Positions 25,368 to 35,038 of a stretch of 64,000 bases of DNA are shown piece after piece. Source of the DNA: RDXT01 sp033765305 (GTDB taxonomy: Bacteria > Bacteroidota > Bacteroidia > J057); NCBI GenBank assembly GCA_033765305.1, contig JANRID010000019.1:62001-126000 (forward strand). Direction: 5' to 3'. The position numbers were made by a program, and so were the translations under genes. The notes under the pieces are model-generated. The model ran no database searches. It was not told where the DNA came from and saw only the letters and a list, made by a program, of their open reading frames with translations. The first letter of the stretch is position 1. The number at the start of each line of letters is the position of its first letter.

Positions 25368-26294
25368 ATGACCTGCGAAACCTTCGATGCGGTCCGGCTG
25401 AATTTTTCCGAAGGAAGCCTGGATGTGCTGGAACTGACGCTGCTCGTCATCATGTTCGGCGTAGCCCTGGAGATCCGCACGGAGGATTTCCGGCGGCTCC
25501 TGCGCGAGCCCAAACCAGCGCTGACCGGCCTGTTTTCGCAGCTCGTGCTGCTGCCCGCGCTGACGCTGGGGCTGGTGTGGCTGCTGAGCATCACGCAGCT
25601 GCGGCCCTGCCCCAGCATGGCGCTGGGGATGTTTCTGGTGGCCGCCTGCCCCGGCGGCAATGTCTCCAATTTCATGTCCATGCGCGCGAAAGGGAACGTA
25701 GCCCTTTCCGTGAGCCTGTCTGCTGCCAGCACCCTGCTGGCAATCTTTATGACCCCGTTCAATTTCGCATTCTGGGCGCAGTTCTATCCCGATGCGAAGG
25801 CACTGCTGCAGACCATCGAGGTGGATGTGCTGGGCGTATTCAAGTCGATCCTCCTGATCCTGGGTCTGCCGCTGACGCTGGGGATGCTGACTGCCAGCCG
25901 GTTTCCGGAAACTGCCCGCAAAATTTCCCCCGTCATCCAGCGCATTTCGATGCTGATCTTCTTCGGCTACATCGTCGCAGCCGTGGCCGGCAATCTGGAG
26001 TTCATCACCCGGTATATCCAGTATGTGTTCCTGCTGGTGCTGCTGCACAACGGCCTGGGCCTCGGCGGCGGATATGCCTTCGCGGCCCTGCTGGGTAATA
26101 CCCGCCGCGACCGCCGGACCATCTCCATCGAAACCGGCATTCAGAACACCGGTCTGGGCCTGGTGCTCATTTTCGGCCAGTTCGGCGGATTAGGCGGCAT
26201 GGCCATGATGGCCGCGCTCTACGGCATCTGGCACCTGATCACCGGGCTGGGTATTTCGGTCTACTGGTCCCGGATCAATCCCGACGCGTCATGA
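25368..26294 (+). CDS. BASS-family (bile acid:sodium symporter-like) transporter
   Basis: 308 residues with 8-10 hydrophobic segments. The ALGMFLVAACPGGNVSNFMS segment is the family's conserved unwound-helix motif (CPGGNVSN), and IETGIQNTGLGLVLI is its partner in the second half (sodium-binding crossover region). BASS proteins import organic anions with sodium across the inner membrane. The last 4 bases (ATGA) overlap the start of the acyltransferase gene, implying translational coupling. Substrate is unknown. Confidence 0.9.
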   Translation: MTCETFDAVRLNFSEGSLDVLELTLLVIMFGVALEIRTEDFRRLLREPKPALTGLFSQLVLLPALTLGLVWLLSITQLRPCPSMALGMFLVAACPGGNVSNFMSMRAKGNVALSVSLSAASTLLAIFMTPFNFAFWAQFYPDAKALLQTIEVDVLGVFKSILLILGLPLTLGMLTASRFPETARKISPVIQRISMLIFFGYIVAAVAGNLEFITRYIQYVFLLVLLHNGLGLGGGYAFAALLGNTRRDRRTISIETGIQNTGLGLVLIFGQFGGLGGMAMMAALYGIWHLITGLGISVYWSRINPDAS

Positions 26295-27670
26295 AATCGA
26301 GCTGGAAACTCTGGTACGCGACCGCTAAAAACCTCCTGCGGATCGCGATGCGGCTGTATTACCGCCGGGTGAAGGTTGCCGGCCTGGAACACGTGCCGGA
26401 GCAGGCCGCTGTGATTTTCGTGTCCAATCACCAGAACGCATTCATCGACGCGCTGAATGTGGCTGCCTGGTGCAGGCACATCCGCCAGCCGCAGTTCATG
26501 ACCCGCGCTGATATTTTCAAGCCGCCGTTCGACCGGGTGCTGCGGGGGCTGAAAATGCTGCCGATCTACCGGCAGCGGGACGGACTGGACGAAGTGAAGA
26601 AGAATGCGGCTTCGTTCGAGGAGGTGATGGAGGAGCTCTCCACCCCCAATGGCACGACGCTGATTTTCCCCGAGGGCAACCACAACCGCCGCCGCCAGCT
26701 GCGGCCTTTGCAGAAAGGCGCCGCCCGGCTGGCCTTCCAGGTGGCAGAAAAACACGCTTTCCAGCGCCCGATCTATATCGTGCCGGTGGGCCTCAACTAC
26801 GAGCGGCACCTGAAAGCGCATGCGGATCTGCTGGTGCAGTACGGAGAGGCCATTCCGGTGCTGGAATTTGAAGGGCTCTACCGCCAGCATCCCAACCGGG
26901 CCTATGTGGAGGTCACCCGGCGGATGGAGGCCGGCATGCGCCGCACCCTGATCCATATTTCGGACGAGGCGCATTTCGATACAATCGATAGCCTGCGGGA
27001 GCGCTACGGTCGCCGCTGGCAGCGCCAGGCAGGACTTCCCGCCGACCAGGCCGGCCTGCTTGCCGCCGGGCAGCAGCTGGTGGCACGCCTCGAAGCCTTG
27101 CCTGCGGATGATCCGGCCTGGGAGGCCGCACATGCCCGCGAGCAGGAATACCGCAGCCTGCTGGAAGCCTGCGGCCTCCGCGACCACGTCGTAGCTGGCG
27201 CGCCGGTGCGCCCCGGGCAGGCCCTGGCGGGCCTGGCAGCCGGGCTGCTCGGCTTGCCGGTGTTTCTCCTCGGCCTGCTGCTCAACTATCCCGTCTATCA
27301 CCTGAGCGCCTGGGCTCCGGGCCGGTACTTCAAAGACGACCATTTCCATTCCTCCGTGTCGTTCGTCGTCGGATATTTCGGGTATCCGCTGTACTGGCCG
27401 CTGCAGGCGCTGGTGTTTTGGGCCGCGTGGAGCGGATGGGCTGCGCTCCTGTCGCTGGTGCTTGCGCCGCTGACCGGCCGCCTGGCGCTCAGCTATGCGG
27501 TCGGGGTCAAAAAGTGGCGCGGCAGGCTTCGCTATGCGCGGATGCTCCGCCGCCGCGACCCGCAGGCCCTGCGCCTGCAGGCGCTCTATGCGGAGCAGGA
27601 TGCCTGGATGCAGGCCGTCACGGAAGAAAGCCTGGCCAGCGGGAAACCCGCAGCAGCCCCGATGCGTTAA
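26291..27670 (+). CDS. PlsC-type 1-acylglycerol-3-phosphate acyltransferase with C-terminal membrane region
   Basis: 459 residues. The acyltransferase domain covers ~25-240: VSNHQNAFIDAL at ~44-55 is the catalytic His/Asp block (here H-x5-D rather than the textbook H-x4-D, a form common in this subgroup), and TTLIFPEGNHNRRR at ~120-133 is the glycerophosphate-binding FPEG motif. Two or three strong membrane segments follow (GLAAGLLGLPVFLLGLLLNY; PLYWPLQALVFWAAWSGWAALL). It likely acylates lysophosphatidate or a related glycerolipid at the inner membrane. Coupled by ATGA to the BASS transporter. Confidence 0.88.
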   Translation: MKSSWKLWYATAKNLLRIAMRLYYRRVKVAGLEHVPEQAAVIFVSNHQNAFIDALNVAAWCRHIRQPQFMTRADIFKPPFDRVLRGLKMLPIYRQRDGLDEVKKNAASFEEVMEELSTPNGTTLIFPEGNHNRRRQLRPLQKGAARLAFQVAEKHAFQRPIYIVPVGLNYERHLKAHADLLVQYGEAIPVLEFEGLYRQHPNRAYVEVTRRMEAGMRRTLIHISDEAHFDTIDSLRERYGRRWQRQAGLPADQAGLLAAGQQLVARLEALPADDPAWEAAHAREQEYRSLLEACGLRDHVVAGAPVRPGQALAGLAAGLLGLPVFLLGLLLNYPVYHLSAWAPGRYFKDDHFHSSVSFVVGYFGYPLYWPLQALVFWAAWSGWAALLSLVLAPLTGRLALSYAVGVKKWRGRLRYARMLRRRDPQALRLQALYAEQDAWMQAVTEESLASGKPAAAPMR

Positions 27671-27714
27671 CTCCTCCAGCGATCATCCGGCGCGTGCGCG
27701 CCGCAGTTGGGAAT

Positions 27715-28737
27715 ATGATGAGCCACAGAACAGCTACCGCAGCGGCAGCGCTGCTCTTTGCGGCCTGGACTGCCGTATCCTGCGACAACCGCCAGCCGCC
27801 TGCGGCGGCGTTTGGCGCCTACCCGGTGCCGCAGGCACCCGACTACAGCCAGGCTGCGGCCTGGGCGGCCCTGCCGGACCGCCAGGACCCTGCCGACCTC
27901 GCGCCGCCCGGCGCCGCGCCGGAAGGCCAGGACTCGGCCCGGGCCGATGTGTTTTTCATTCACCCGACCACCTGCATGGGCGGCGCGGCCTGGAATGCTC
28001 CGCTCGACAGCACAGCCCTGAACGAAGACACCGACTTTTGGCCCATCCGCCATCAGGCCAGCGCATTCAACCGGGCTGGCCGCGTGTTTGCGCCGCGCTA
28101 CCGGCAGATGTTTTTCGGCGGATTCTTCGGCACTGACAGCGCCTCCGAAGCCCAGGCCCTTGCGCTTGCCTACGGCGACGTGAAAGCGGCATTCGAGTAT
28201 TATCTCCGTCATCACAACCAAGGCCGGCCCATTGTGATCGCAGGCCACAGCCAGGGTGCCCTGCATGGAATCCGGCTGGTGAAGGAGTACTTCGACGGAA
28301 CCCCGCTGCAGGAGCAGCTGGTGGCAGCCTATCTGCTCGGCTGGCCCTTTCCGGCCAGCACCTTTCAGCATCTGCCGGTATGCGATGCAGCCGATGCTAC
28401 TGGCTGCGTGATCGGGTGGTGCAGCTGGCGGGAAGGCTACGAGCCGCCCGGCATCGATACCTATTACAAAGATGCCGTCGTGGTCAATCCCCTGACCTGG
28501 AAGACCGATGGCCAACCGGGCAGCGAATCGCTCCACCGGGGCTTTGTGTGGAAGGATTTCGATAAAATCCGCCCCAATCTGGTAGGCGCGCAGGCGCATC
28601 AGGGCATTCTCTGGGTCAGCAGGCCCATTCCTCTGGTTCCCGGCAAAAACTACCACACCGGCGACATCAACCTGTTCTGGCAGGATGTGCGGGACAATGC
28701 GGAGCTTCGGATCCGGACCTTTCTCAGCGGGCGCTGA
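27715..28737 (+). CDS. DUF3089 alpha/beta-hydrolase lipoprotein
   Basis: 340 residues; two adjacent ATGs at 27715 and 27718. The N-terminus has a short basic head, a hydrophobic stretch and a lipobox-like AVSC with Cys at ~23, so an outer-membrane or periplasmic lipoprotein is expected. The mature part matches DUF3089: DVFFIHPTTCMG, AFNRAGRVFAPRYRQ, ALAYGDVKAAFEYYL, and the nucleophile elbow IVIAGHSQGALHG (Ser ~178). The catalytic His may be in the C-terminal YHTGDINLFW. An esterase/lipase-like activity is inferred. Its last 14 bases overlap the end of the convergent DUF1611 gene. Confidence 0.87.
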   Translation: MMSHRTATAAAALLFAAWTAVSCDNRQPPAAAFGAYPVPQAPDYSQAAAWAALPDRQDPADLAPPGAAPEGQDSARADVFFIHPTTCMGGAAWNAPLDSTALNEDTDFWPIRHQASAFNRAGRVFAPRYRQMFFGGFFGTDSASEAQALALAYGDVKAAFEYYLRHHNQGRPIVIAGHSQGALHGIRLVKEYFDGTPLQEQLVAAYLLGWPFPASTFQHLPVCDAADATGCVIGWCSWREGYEPPGIDTYYKDAVVVNPLTWKTDGQPGSESLHRGFVWKDFDKIRPNLVGAQAHQGILWVSRPIPLVPGKNYHTGDINLFWQDVRDNAELRIRTFLSGR

Positions 28738-29782
28738 GCAGGGCACGCACAGCCTCCACGAGGGGCTCTACGCCCGCTTCCACCGGCAGGGCCACGGGCA
28801 GGCCCAGCTCCGACTGCAGCTGCGCCTGCCAATGTTCGGCCGCGGCCCAGTCAAGCTTCTGCGTATTGAGGGCCAGCCCGATGACTTCCGCTCCATAACG
28901 CCGGATAAGCTCGATCTCGCTGGACACCGGCGGAATGCGCAGATCGAGATGCTCCCATCCTTTGTAGTACGTGCGTGCGGGCGCGTGTACGAGGATGGCA
29001 TGGCGGGCTCCGCCGGATACGAGGTATTCGGAGCCGCAGGGGCCGCTGGGATTGCGGAGCGCGGCCTGGCCTTCGAGGAAAATCACATCGGGCTGCTGCT
29101 CGCGGCAGCAGGATACAATGGCATGCTCCAGTTCCCCTGAAACGAAGTCGTTCGGGGTAGAATCCAGCACAAATCCATAGCGTCCGCCCTGCATCCAGCC
29201 GGTCTGGCCGGTGAAGATCATTTCGCTGCGGATGCCGGCTGCCCGGCAGGCTTCGGTGAGCATGCGCGCGGCGGTGCGCTTGCCGATGGCGCAGTCGGTG
29301 CCGAGCAGCGCAATGACGGGGGTACTGATGCTGAGGATCTCTCCGGTCCAGAAATGCAGCTCGGTGCGGGGCTTAGGCTTGCGCACATCCACCAGACGGG
29401 CGCCGCTGGCGGCGGCGAGGGCAGCCAGTTCCGGCTGGTCCGACAGGAACTCGTGCATGCCGCATACGACGGAAATACCTGCCTGCAGGGCCTCGCGGAT
29501 GGCGGGCATCCACTCCGGGTCCAGGCGCCCGCCTGCGCTGGCAATGCCGATGATCAGAAAGTCCGGGCGGCACCCCTGGGCGGCCGCCTCCTGCAGGCTG
29601 GCAAATACGGGCAGATCCCGGCGGCGCCCGTCGAGCACCTCGCCGGCATCGCGCCCGGCATTGGCGGGATCCACTGCGCCGAGGATGCGGTAGCGGTCGC
29701 TGCCCCGGATGAGGCCGTGCGAAGTCTTGGCATGCACTGTATGCAGCAGTCCGTGGCTGTAGATGAGCGCCGTTCCGTCCAT
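28724..29782 (-). CDS. DUF1611 family P-loop protein (DgcN-like)
   Basis: 352 residues. An N-terminal Rossmann-like part (YRILGAVDPANAGRDAGEVLDG, FLIIGIASAGGRLDPEW) precedes a P-loop domain with VIALLGTDCAIGKRTAARML, the DUF1611 phosphate-binding motif. FTGQTGWMQG and DVIFLEGQAALRNPSGPCGSEYL also match this family. DUF1611 proteins include DgcN, a D-glutamate N-acetyltransferase acting with DgcA in D-amino-acid catabolism; no dgcA-like epimerase is visible nearby, so the role here is only suggested. The start ATG is at 29780-29782. Confidence 0.85.
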   Translation of the reverse strand: MDGTALIYSHGLLHTVHAKTSHGLIRGSDRYRILGAVDPANAGRDAGEVLDGRRRDLPVFASLQEAAAQGCRPDFLIIGIASAGGRLDPEWMPAIREALQAGISVVCGMHEFLSDQPELAALAAASGARLVDVRKPKPRTELHFWTGEILSISTPVIALLGTDCAIGKRTAARMLTEACRAAGIRSEMIFTGQTGWMQGGRYGFVLDSTPNDFVSGELEHAIVSCCREQQPDVIFLEGQAALRNPSGPCGSEYLVSGGARHAILVHAPARTYYKGWEHLDLRIPPVSSEIELIRRYGAEVIGLALNTQKLDWAAAEHWQAQLQSELGLPVALPVEAGVEPLVEAVRALLSAR

Positions 29783-29859
29783 AGGAATGAGGATATGCAG
29801 GATCGATCGGGAGAAAGGAGCGGCAATATGCGAAGGGCTGCGCTTCGGGGCAAGCCTGT

Positions 29860-32800
29860 TCAGCTGCTCAGCTTTTCATCGATCATGGGGGTATATTCCC
29901 CCCGCACATCCAGCCTGCGGGCCTGGCCCCAGGCCTCGCGCGTGCGGCGCTCCCAGTAGCCTTTCCGGGCCGGATCGGATTCCAGTTTGCCCAATTCCCA
30001 GGTATTGAGGCCAGTGCAGTAGAAAATTTCGGCCATCGTAGCCGGATAGCAGTCATACCCGGCGGCTTTGCGCAGGTGCTCCAGGCTCTCATGCAGCTTG
30101 GCAGGCAGGGCCTCGGTGCCGGGCGTCTGGTGCAGGGCTTCGGCACGGCAGATCAGGCCCAGGACCAGCTCGGACTGCGCGGCCAGCAGGGGGATGTGGC
30201 TGCTGACCTCGGCATCCTGCTGCTGCTCGGCCCAGGCTTCGGCACGGTCGAAGGCGTCGGCAGCCATGCGGCGCGCCTGGTCGAGGCGGGCGTGGCGGAG
30301 GGCGTAGCCATGGGCCATGTACAAGGCTGCGTAGGCCCAGGCGATCATGGGCGGCAAGCCGCCGTCGGCGGGCGGGGCGGAGGATAGCGTTGCCGGGCTG
30401 ATCAGTTTTTCAAGATTGGTATATGACTGCTCGGCCCCTTCATAGGCACCCGTTTTATTCTGGGCATAACACAAAGCCATGTTGGCCTCGTTGGGACGAA
30501 AGCCCTCCTGCACAGCGATCAGCAAATGAGTGACTCCGGTTTCGTAGTCCTGCCGTTCTACGCTGAAACGGCCCAGCCAGAAGTGTGTCCAGCCCCAAAG
30601 GGCAATTTCGTTTTTCCAGTCTGCTTCGCTAAGCTTCCGGTGTTTCCAAGTGCGGATCAGATCGATCTGACGCAGCAGTCTATCGCAAAGCTCTGTGATG
30701 GCTTGGTTTCGGTAGAGCAGGTTGGTGCTGCGGGCCACCTGTGCCCAGATCGTGCCCAGCAAGTCCTGCACAATCTGAACATTTTTGGGATCGAGCCCCA
30801 GACCGATACTCAGCTCGTTGCGCGCGTGCTCCCAGTTCTGGAAATCGGAAAACAGAAGCCCAAGTATGGAACGCTCCCAGGCCCGGATCGGCTGCCGGGA
30901 AAATGCGGCCTGGGCTGCCTGCACGGCTTTGGCCTGCCATTGAGCCAGCTGCTCCTGCGATTCGCCGGACTGCCTGAGGCGTTGGAGCTGGCTGGTGCAA
31001 ATCCAGACGAGGGTGCCGTACAGCCCTGTATCAGCCAGCCAGCCGGGCAATAATCGATTTACCTGCGGATCCTCCGCAATGGCATAAAATCGATCATAGG
31101 CCTGAGGGAACATCTCCGCATTGATGAGGTCATAGGCCTCCTCCGCAGCATGCTGGATCTGCTTTCTCCACAGCACGTACCCCAGGTCGGGCTCCTTCAG
31201 TCCGGATATTGACTGGGGATTGACGGCGATCAGCGGCACGCTGAGCTGGCCAGTGTAGGCCGCAGGAGCCGCAGGCTGCAGGGATTCATAGACCGCCATT
31301 GCCCGGAAGGATTCAGGGAGCTGAATTTTGGCTTGGCGGGTGTAGTTCTGCCAATCTGTTACGCCTTTACGCAGCGCCTGGTCTTCGTAGCCGCAGTCGA
31401 AGGCGGTATGGATCAGCGGCGGGTTGTCGATGTTGCCGCCTGCGAGCTCTGTCAAGGCCAGAAGCCAGAATCGGTAACTGTGATTATGGGGCTGCAGTTG
31501 GATCAGGCACTTCATATGCGTGGCAGCCGGACGCATCCGCTGGTGCAATACCAGGGATTTGATGTATTCGTAGCGGAGGCCGGTGTCCTGGGGGCGGAGC
31601 CGGATGGCCTGCCGAAGCTGGGAGAGGCCGGTGGACCGCGAAGTGTAACAAAGGGTAGCGCCCAGATTGCAGAGAAAAACGGTTACGGTACTGCGGTCCT
31701 CTTCTGCTAGTTTCCCGGTAAACTGCTCGAAACACAGGCGTCTCCACCCAAGGGCTGCCGCCGTAGCGAAGGCAGGAAGCGATTGCTCGTACCGTTGAAA
31801 GCTATTGGCTTCGATTACCCCCAGCAGATTCCACGCCAGAATTTCGAATGGCGAAATATCCAGCACCTGCCGGCAGGCCCGCAGCGCTGCTTCCGGATTG
31901 CTGGGCTGCAAAGACTTGGCCAGCGCATAAAACACATCGGGCCGCGCATCGCCGGTAGCTGCCGAACGGCTGAAAGCAATAGCTGCCGGCTGATAATTGG
32001 CTTCGTGAAAATACACGACCCCCAGATTGTAATAACATCTGGAGAATTGGGCATCTTCTCTCAGCGCGTTTACAAACTCTGTCTCAGCCCGGCTCATCAG
32101 GCCGGCATGCTGAGATTTGTAACGCACTGCATCCCGGTAAGCCCGGATGCCCTCGGTATAGGCCCGGATCGCTTTCCAGTTGTAGGAGCCCAGCCTGCTG
32201 CCTTCCAGGTGGGTGAAGATCCGGGTGGCCAGTTCCTGGATCATGGCATTCAGCACCGGCTGGACCGGCATGCCGCTGGCAGGTGCCGCGTGGCGGATCT
32301 GCCACTGCTGCGCATTGCCGCCCGTGAGCGAGGCGTCCAGCCGCCACGTGGCGCTCTCGTTATACAGCTTGCAGTCGAGCACCGGCCCGGTGTAGAGCTT
32401 CTCCATCGCCTGAATGAGGGGCTTCAGCGGAATGCTGACGGCCCCCAGCTTGATCTCCGGATTGCCGGATACCACCGTATCGAGGGTAAGCCCTACTTGT
32501 CCGACATCCAGCCGGGGCGTAGCCGAGCCGCTGGCGACTCCTTCCAGGCTGACCGACAAGCTGAGGCGACGGGCGCTGGAATACAGCGCTTTCAGCGCCA
32601 GCAGCTCGTGGCTCAGGCTGCTGCTGAGGCCCTGGAGATGTTCTGTCGGCACGCCGAAGCTTTCCACGCTGTCGACCCGGATGCGGCGGCGGTCGCGGAA
32701 TACGCTGCGCAGCAGCAGGTACAGGCCTGCCAGCACGAGGATCACCAGCCAGAGCTGGGGCATCGATTTGTCTTCAGGCGCCCGGAACAGGTCCTGGACC

Positions 32801-33171
32801 GTGATGCGGACCCCGAACACCCAGCGGTAAAAGCCCCAGGCGGCTGCGCCGACGCCGGCTGCTGCCAGCAGCCAGACCCGCCAGCCGCTGATCAGCCAGC
32901 GGTAGCTGCGGCCCAGCAGGGCTGCAGGCAGGTACCAGGCCCAGCGGAAGAGGGTGTAATACCACGAAGCGCCCGCAAACCACAGGGCCAGCAGCGCTGC
33001 GCTGCTGGTCTGCGCATACATCCGCCACGCATCCGGGAGCCGGAGCGCCTCCAGCCGGGGCAGCATGCCGGCCCAGGCGATGAGAAACAGCGCCAGCGCT
33101 GCCAGTCCGGACAGGTGCCGGAACCGCGCAGGGCGCATGTACAGCCAGCGGAGCAGGGGGAAGAACCACAT
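29860..33171 (-). CDS. Large TPR-repeat membrane protein of unknown function
   Basis: 1103 residues. The first ~180 residues hold four to five hydrophobic segments (LAALALFLIAWAGML; SSAALLALWFAGASWYY; VWLLAAAGVGAAAWGFY; LWLVILVLAGLYLLL), then a basic stop-transfer RSVFRDRRRIR. Residues ~180-320 form a predicted soluble alpha/beta part, and the rest is TPR-like: FSRCYYNLGVVYFHEANYQPAAIAFSRSAA, VFYALAKSLQPSNPEAALRACRQVL, WTHFWLGRFSVERQDYETGVTHLL. I do not recognise a family. Likely an inner-membrane scaffold. It is in the same orientation as the DUF1611 gene (78-base gap). A perfect terminator stands between it and the OmpL47 gene upstream, so it probably has its own promoter. Confidence 0.75.
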   Translation of the reverse strand: MWFFPLLRWLYMRPARFRHLSGLAALALFLIAWAGMLPRLEALRLPDAWRMYAQTSSAALLALWFAGASWYYTLFRWAWYLPAALLGRSYRWLISGWRVWLLAAAGVGAAAWGFYRWVFGVRITVQDLFRAPEDKSMPQLWLVILVLAGLYLLLRSVFRDRRRIRVDSVESFGVPTEHLQGLSSSLSHELLALKALYSSARRLSLSVSLEGVASGSATPRLDVGQVGLTLDTVVSGNPEIKLGAVSIPLKPLIQAMEKLYTGPVLDCKLYNESATWRLDASLTGGNAQQWQIRHAAPASGMPVQPVLNAMIQELATRIFTHLEGSRLGSYNWKAIRAYTEGIRAYRDAVRYKSQHAGLMSRAETEFVNALREDAQFSRCYYNLGVVYFHEANYQPAAIAFSRSAATGDARPDVFYALAKSLQPSNPEAALRACRQVLDISPFEILAWNLLGVIEANSFQRYEQSLPAFATAAALGWRRLCFEQFTGKLAEEDRSTVTVFLCNLGATLCYTSRSTGLSQLRQAIRLRPQDTGLRYEYIKSLVLHQRMRPAATHMKCLIQLQPHNHSYRFWLLALTELAGGNIDNPPLIHTAFDCGYEDQALRKGVTDWQNYTRQAKIQLPESFRAMAVYESLQPAAPAAYTGQLSVPLIAVNPQSISGLKEPDLGYVLWRKQIQHAAEEAYDLINAEMFPQAYDRFYAIAEDPQVNRLLPGWLADTGLYGTLVWICTSQLQRLRQSGESQEQLAQWQAKAVQAAQAAFSRQPIRAWERSILGLLFSDFQNWEHARNELSIGLGLDPKNVQIVQDLLGTIWAQVARSTNLLYRNQAITELCDRLLRQIDLIRTWKHRKLSEADWKNEIALWGWTHFWLGRFSVERQDYETGVTHLLIAVQEGFRPNEANMALCYAQNKTGAYEGAEQSYTNLEKLISPATLSSAPPADGGLPPMIAWAYAALYMAHGYALRHARLDQARRMAADAFDRAEAWAEQQQDAEVSSHIPLLAAQSELVLGLICRAEALHQTPGTEALPAKLHESLEHLRKAAGYDCYPATMAEIFYCTGLNTWELGKLESDPARKGYWERRTREAWGQARRLDVRGEYTPMIDEKLSS

Positions 33172-33228
33172 GGAGGATAGGGGGTTGGGCAGATCCGGCT
33201 CAACATAGCGATTTATGGGGAGCGCAGC

Positions 33229-33263
33229 AAAAAAAGCAGCACTACGGATCTTCGTAGTGCTGC
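33229..33263 (-). terminator. Rho-independent terminator of the OmpL47-repeat gene
   Basis: Perfect 11-bp stem (33236-33246 with 33253-33263), 6-base loop, followed on the minus strand by seven Ts (plus-strand As at 33229-33235). It lies 29 bases after the minus-strand stop at 33292. Confidence 0.9.
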
Positions 33264-33291
33264 GGTGCGGCTGCCGGAAAATTTCTGCGTC

Positions 33292-34986
33292 TTATTCCGT
33301 GGCGAAGGTCAGCTCGGATTTGGTCTCGTTGCCCAGCTTGTCCAGGGCGCGGAAGCGGATCACGTACTGCTTGCCCCGCTCGAATCCGCCGATGGGGTTC
33401 ACATACAGGCGCTCTTCGCCGCCGTTGATTGTGTAGTAGAGCTTGTCGTAGCCCGACAGGTCGTCGGTGGCGGAGAAGAACAGCACCACGTGGGCGGGAT
33501 ACACCTGCTCGAAGGCCCCGGTGCCGGAGCGGCGGCTGATGGGCTCGATGCTCAGGCGGGGGAAGATTTCGGGTCCTTTGTCATCCACGCGGAAGTAGAG
33601 GCTGGCGGTGTTGCGGTTTTCGACGTGATCGTATCCGAAGTAGTCGATCTGGTAAATGCCTGCCGACTTGAACTCGACCGGGGCGCTGTAAGCCTGCTCG
33701 GCACCTTTGTTGACCTGGTAGGCGATGCGGTTGAGGCCCGATTCGAGGTCGGTGCCTTTGAGCGAAAGCTTGGTGCCCGGGCCGATGAAGGTCGTGTCGC
33801 GGGTTACGAAGAGCGGGCCGCTGAACTCATGTGTCAGCGTGGGGCCGGAAAGGTCCACGGAGAAGGTGCGGATGCTCTTGCCTTCGTTGTCGCGGCGGTT
33901 GGAGTTATTGGCCTTATCCACCGCATAAGCGTACACGCTTGTAAGGCCGGAGCGGCTGGGCAGGTAGAAGGGTGCCTCGTACTTCTGGAAGGGCTCGGTA
34001 TTGAGCCGGTAGTAAATGGCATCTACACCGGCCTTGTTGTCCAGAGCAGTCAGGCGCACCTTGGTGCGGCCGGAGGCATACTCCCGGCCATTGACCACAT
34101 AGCGGTCGCCAATGACATCGTCCGATACGATGGGCGGGGCATTGTCGAGGAAGAAGGTGAAGGCCTGGGCCTTTTCGCGGTTGCCGACCTGATCGGTAGC
34201 GTAGTAGCTGAGGGTATGCTCGCCCTGGCTCAGGGTGGCCAGGGAAATGGGACCGGCGTAGGGCTTTTCGGCCTGATCGTCCATCTTCCACGAGATTTGC
34301 CGCACGCCGGCGAGGCCTTCGGTGCTGCTCAGCACGAGCGTGGCACGGGGCGAGAGGATGTCGGCGGTGTAGTCGCCCTCGACCTTGAGAGCCGTGGACG
34401 GCGTGGCCAGATCGACGGTGAATTTGACTTCTTTGGGTGCTTCGGCGTTCCCTACGTGATCTACGGCATAATATTTCAGCGTGTAGGCCTTTTCCTGGGC
34501 AAAGGCCAGCGGCTGGGTGTAGCGCGCGAAGGGCGCGCCGTCGATGGAGCAGTAGATGCCTTCCAGGCCCGACATTTCATCCTTGGCGGAGAGCTTGACG
34601 GTCAGGCCGGGGCCGTAGTAGCGGGTGCCGCCGGCGGTGTAGGTCGCGGTGGTACCGAAGTCGGCGCTGGTCGCCGGTGCGATGCCGTCGGCATTGATCT
34701 CAAATACGATGACCGTTTTCTCGATCAGGTCCTGGTGCCGGAGGTGGTGCACGCCATTGCCATCCCAGTACATCGGGTTGGTATTGGCTTTGTTGGCTTC
34801 ACTTTCCATCCGCATGGCATCCTTGCCGGCAGGGTCGGTAGAGATAAACAGGTACTGGGGCAGCGAGGGATGGGTGTAGATCCGCTTCAGGCTGTCCTGA
34901 TACATGCGCTTGGGGTGTTCGAGGGGTGCCTGGGCCAGCATGGACAAGGTCCAGCAGCATGCCCAGATAGCAGTGAGGTATCGCAT
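33292..34986 (-). CDS. Secreted protein with tandem OmpL47-type beta domains
   Basis: 564 residues with a signal peptide (MRYLTAIWACCWTLSMLAQA). Four to five Ig-like OmpL47 modules follow, each with an 'L.a.D..SGl..I.y.i.....y..p..f...g.y.l.y.a.D..gN' pattern; examples are LSAKDEMSGLEGIYCSIDGAPFARY, LTALDNKAGVDAIYYRLN, LKGTDLESGLNRIAYQVN and FSATDDLSGYDKLYYTIN, each closing with a 'DxxGN/DHVENRN/DKLGNE' turn. There is no C-terminal T9SS domain, so it is probably periplasmic or outer-membrane associated by other means. Ligand unknown; related repeats mediate surface binding in other bacteria. Preceded by a -7 box and followed by a strong terminator: a single-gene unit. Confidence 0.85.
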   Translation of the reverse strand: MRYLTAIWACCWTLSMLAQAPLEHPKRMYQDSLKRIYTHPSLPQYLFISTDPAGKDAMRMESEANKANTNPMYWDGNGVHHLRHQDLIEKTVIVFEINADGIAPATSADFGTTATYTAGGTRYYGPGLTVKLSAKDEMSGLEGIYCSIDGAPFARYTQPLAFAQEKAYTLKYYAVDHVGNAEAPKEVKFTVDLATPSTALKVEGDYTADILSPRATLVLSSTEGLAGVRQISWKMDDQAEKPYAGPISLATLSQGEHTLSYYATDQVGNREKAQAFTFFLDNAPPIVSDDVIGDRYVVNGREYASGRTKVRLTALDNKAGVDAIYYRLNTEPFQKYEAPFYLPSRSGLTSVYAYAVDKANNSNRRDNEGKSIRTFSVDLSGPTLTHEFSGPLFVTRDTTFIGPGTKLSLKGTDLESGLNRIAYQVNKGAEQAYSAPVEFKSAGIYQIDYFGYDHVENRNTASLYFRVDDKGPEIFPRLSIEPISRRSGTGAFEQVYPAHVVLFFSATDDLSGYDKLYYTINGGEERLYVNPIGGFERGKQYVIRFRALDKLGNETKSELTFATE

Positions 34987-35030
34987 ACCAAATGGGGGAT
35001 CAGGTTGAATGATAAGACATTTCCCGTCAA

Positions 35031-35038
35031 CAAAGGTA
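35031..35038 (-). promoter_or_regulatory. -7 box (TACCTTTG, minus strand) for the OmpL47-repeat gene
   Basis: Exact TAnnTTTG match on the minus strand, 44 bases upstream of the ATG at 34986. No TTG is well placed for a -33 element. Confidence 0.4.
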
